NCBI GenBank assembly: GCA_030710605.1 | Contig: CP092879.1 | Coordinates: forward strand, 23,943,605 to 24,007,604 | Origin: Cordylochernes scorpioides | Lineage: Eukaryota; Arthropoda; Arachnida; Pseudoscorpiones; Chernetidae | Direction: 5' to 3' | DNA: 64,000 nucleotides | In this document: positions 63,780 to 64,000 of the stretch, piece by piece | How positions within the stretch are numbered: the first letter of the stretch is position 1 | How the letters are laid out: each line of letters opens with the position of its first letter | Made by a program: the position numbers and the translations under genes | The notes under the pieces: generated by a model | What the model was told of the DNA's origin: nothing | Database searches by the model: none | What the model saw: only the letters and a program-made list of their open reading frames with translations

Positions 63780-63965
63780 TCGGGTTTCATTAATTTTTAA
63801 ATTCACAAGGTAACAACACTAATGCAATGTAACAGCAACAACCATGTTACCATCCTTTGACAAAAGTACTATCAATCCTATTGACAACGCTGTTACACCA
63901 AAACCACACACATAATTTACTTATTCAATAGAGGTTTCTATCTATAATCCAAATTGTACCTTAAC
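63780..63965. repeat. Palindromic family C relic
   Basis: Both orientations of GTAACA..GTTAC and CACACA blocks, heavily mutated; ends near CTATAATCCAAATTGTACCT. Confidence 0.5.
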
Positions 63966-64000
63966 ATAATTTATAGACTTCATCTGAGTCTAGCCATTTT

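Overview
This window is AT-rich, intron-containing animal DNA, probably from an invertebrate; the lineage cannot be fixed from sequence alone. Evidence: spliced exons of a chromatin remodeller with GT-AG introns and an AATAAA signal, Ty3/gypsy, Penelope-like, Jockey/I-type, mariner and Helitron elements side by side, and abundant palindromic short repeats. No prokaryotic operon, tRNA, rRNA or CRISPR array was seen.

Layout. 1-5.3 kb: a Penelope-like retroelement whose GIY-YIG endonuclease lies N-terminal to the reverse transcriptase (Naiad/Chlamys-like order), head-to-head with a second inverted copy that runs off the left edge. 5.4-22 kb: three diverged tandem copies of a unit of about 1.5-2 kb, each coding for an unrecognised protein of about 186 residues with an N-terminal membrane segment and a coiled coil. 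This array is broken up by a gypsy element with two 644-bp LTRs (9408-16196), an inverted solo LTR, palindromic ribozyme-bearing repeats and a dead mariner. 22.5-26.3 kb: a second mariner, a 1.7-kb minisatellite of 32-bp units and a non-autonomous Helitron. 26.3-35.2 kb: short palindromic repeats, a gag/ORF1-like pseudogene, a small GC-rich open frame beginning MGNC, a 22-bp minisatellite, and Helitron remnants including a PIF1-like helicase fragment. 35.6-39.4 kb: a Jockey-like pseudogene interrupted by two successive insertions at one 13-bp site. 39.8-57.4 kb, minus strand: at least nine exons of a SMARCAD1-like ATPase, including its last exon and poly(A) signal; an intact, apparently young Jockey/I-type retrotransposon sits in one intron. 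57.4-64 kb: no gene recognised; Helitron copies, MITEs and old repeats.

The most interesting thread is hammerhead-ribozyme sequence in the non-autonomous repeats. Three families are visible. Family B has a near-canonical type I hammerhead. Family C has the compact Penelope-type hammerhead. Family A carries all three core strands and all three stems, including compensatory changes in stem II, but in the order 3-2-1, which is not a circular permutation of the normal order. Family A copies have a TATA-like box 30-40 nt upstream of the motif, a repeat length of about 372 bp, and in one case a perfect 13-bp target-site duplication. They look like retrozymes that could be mobilised in trans by a Penelope-type element such as the one at the left end; that link is inference.
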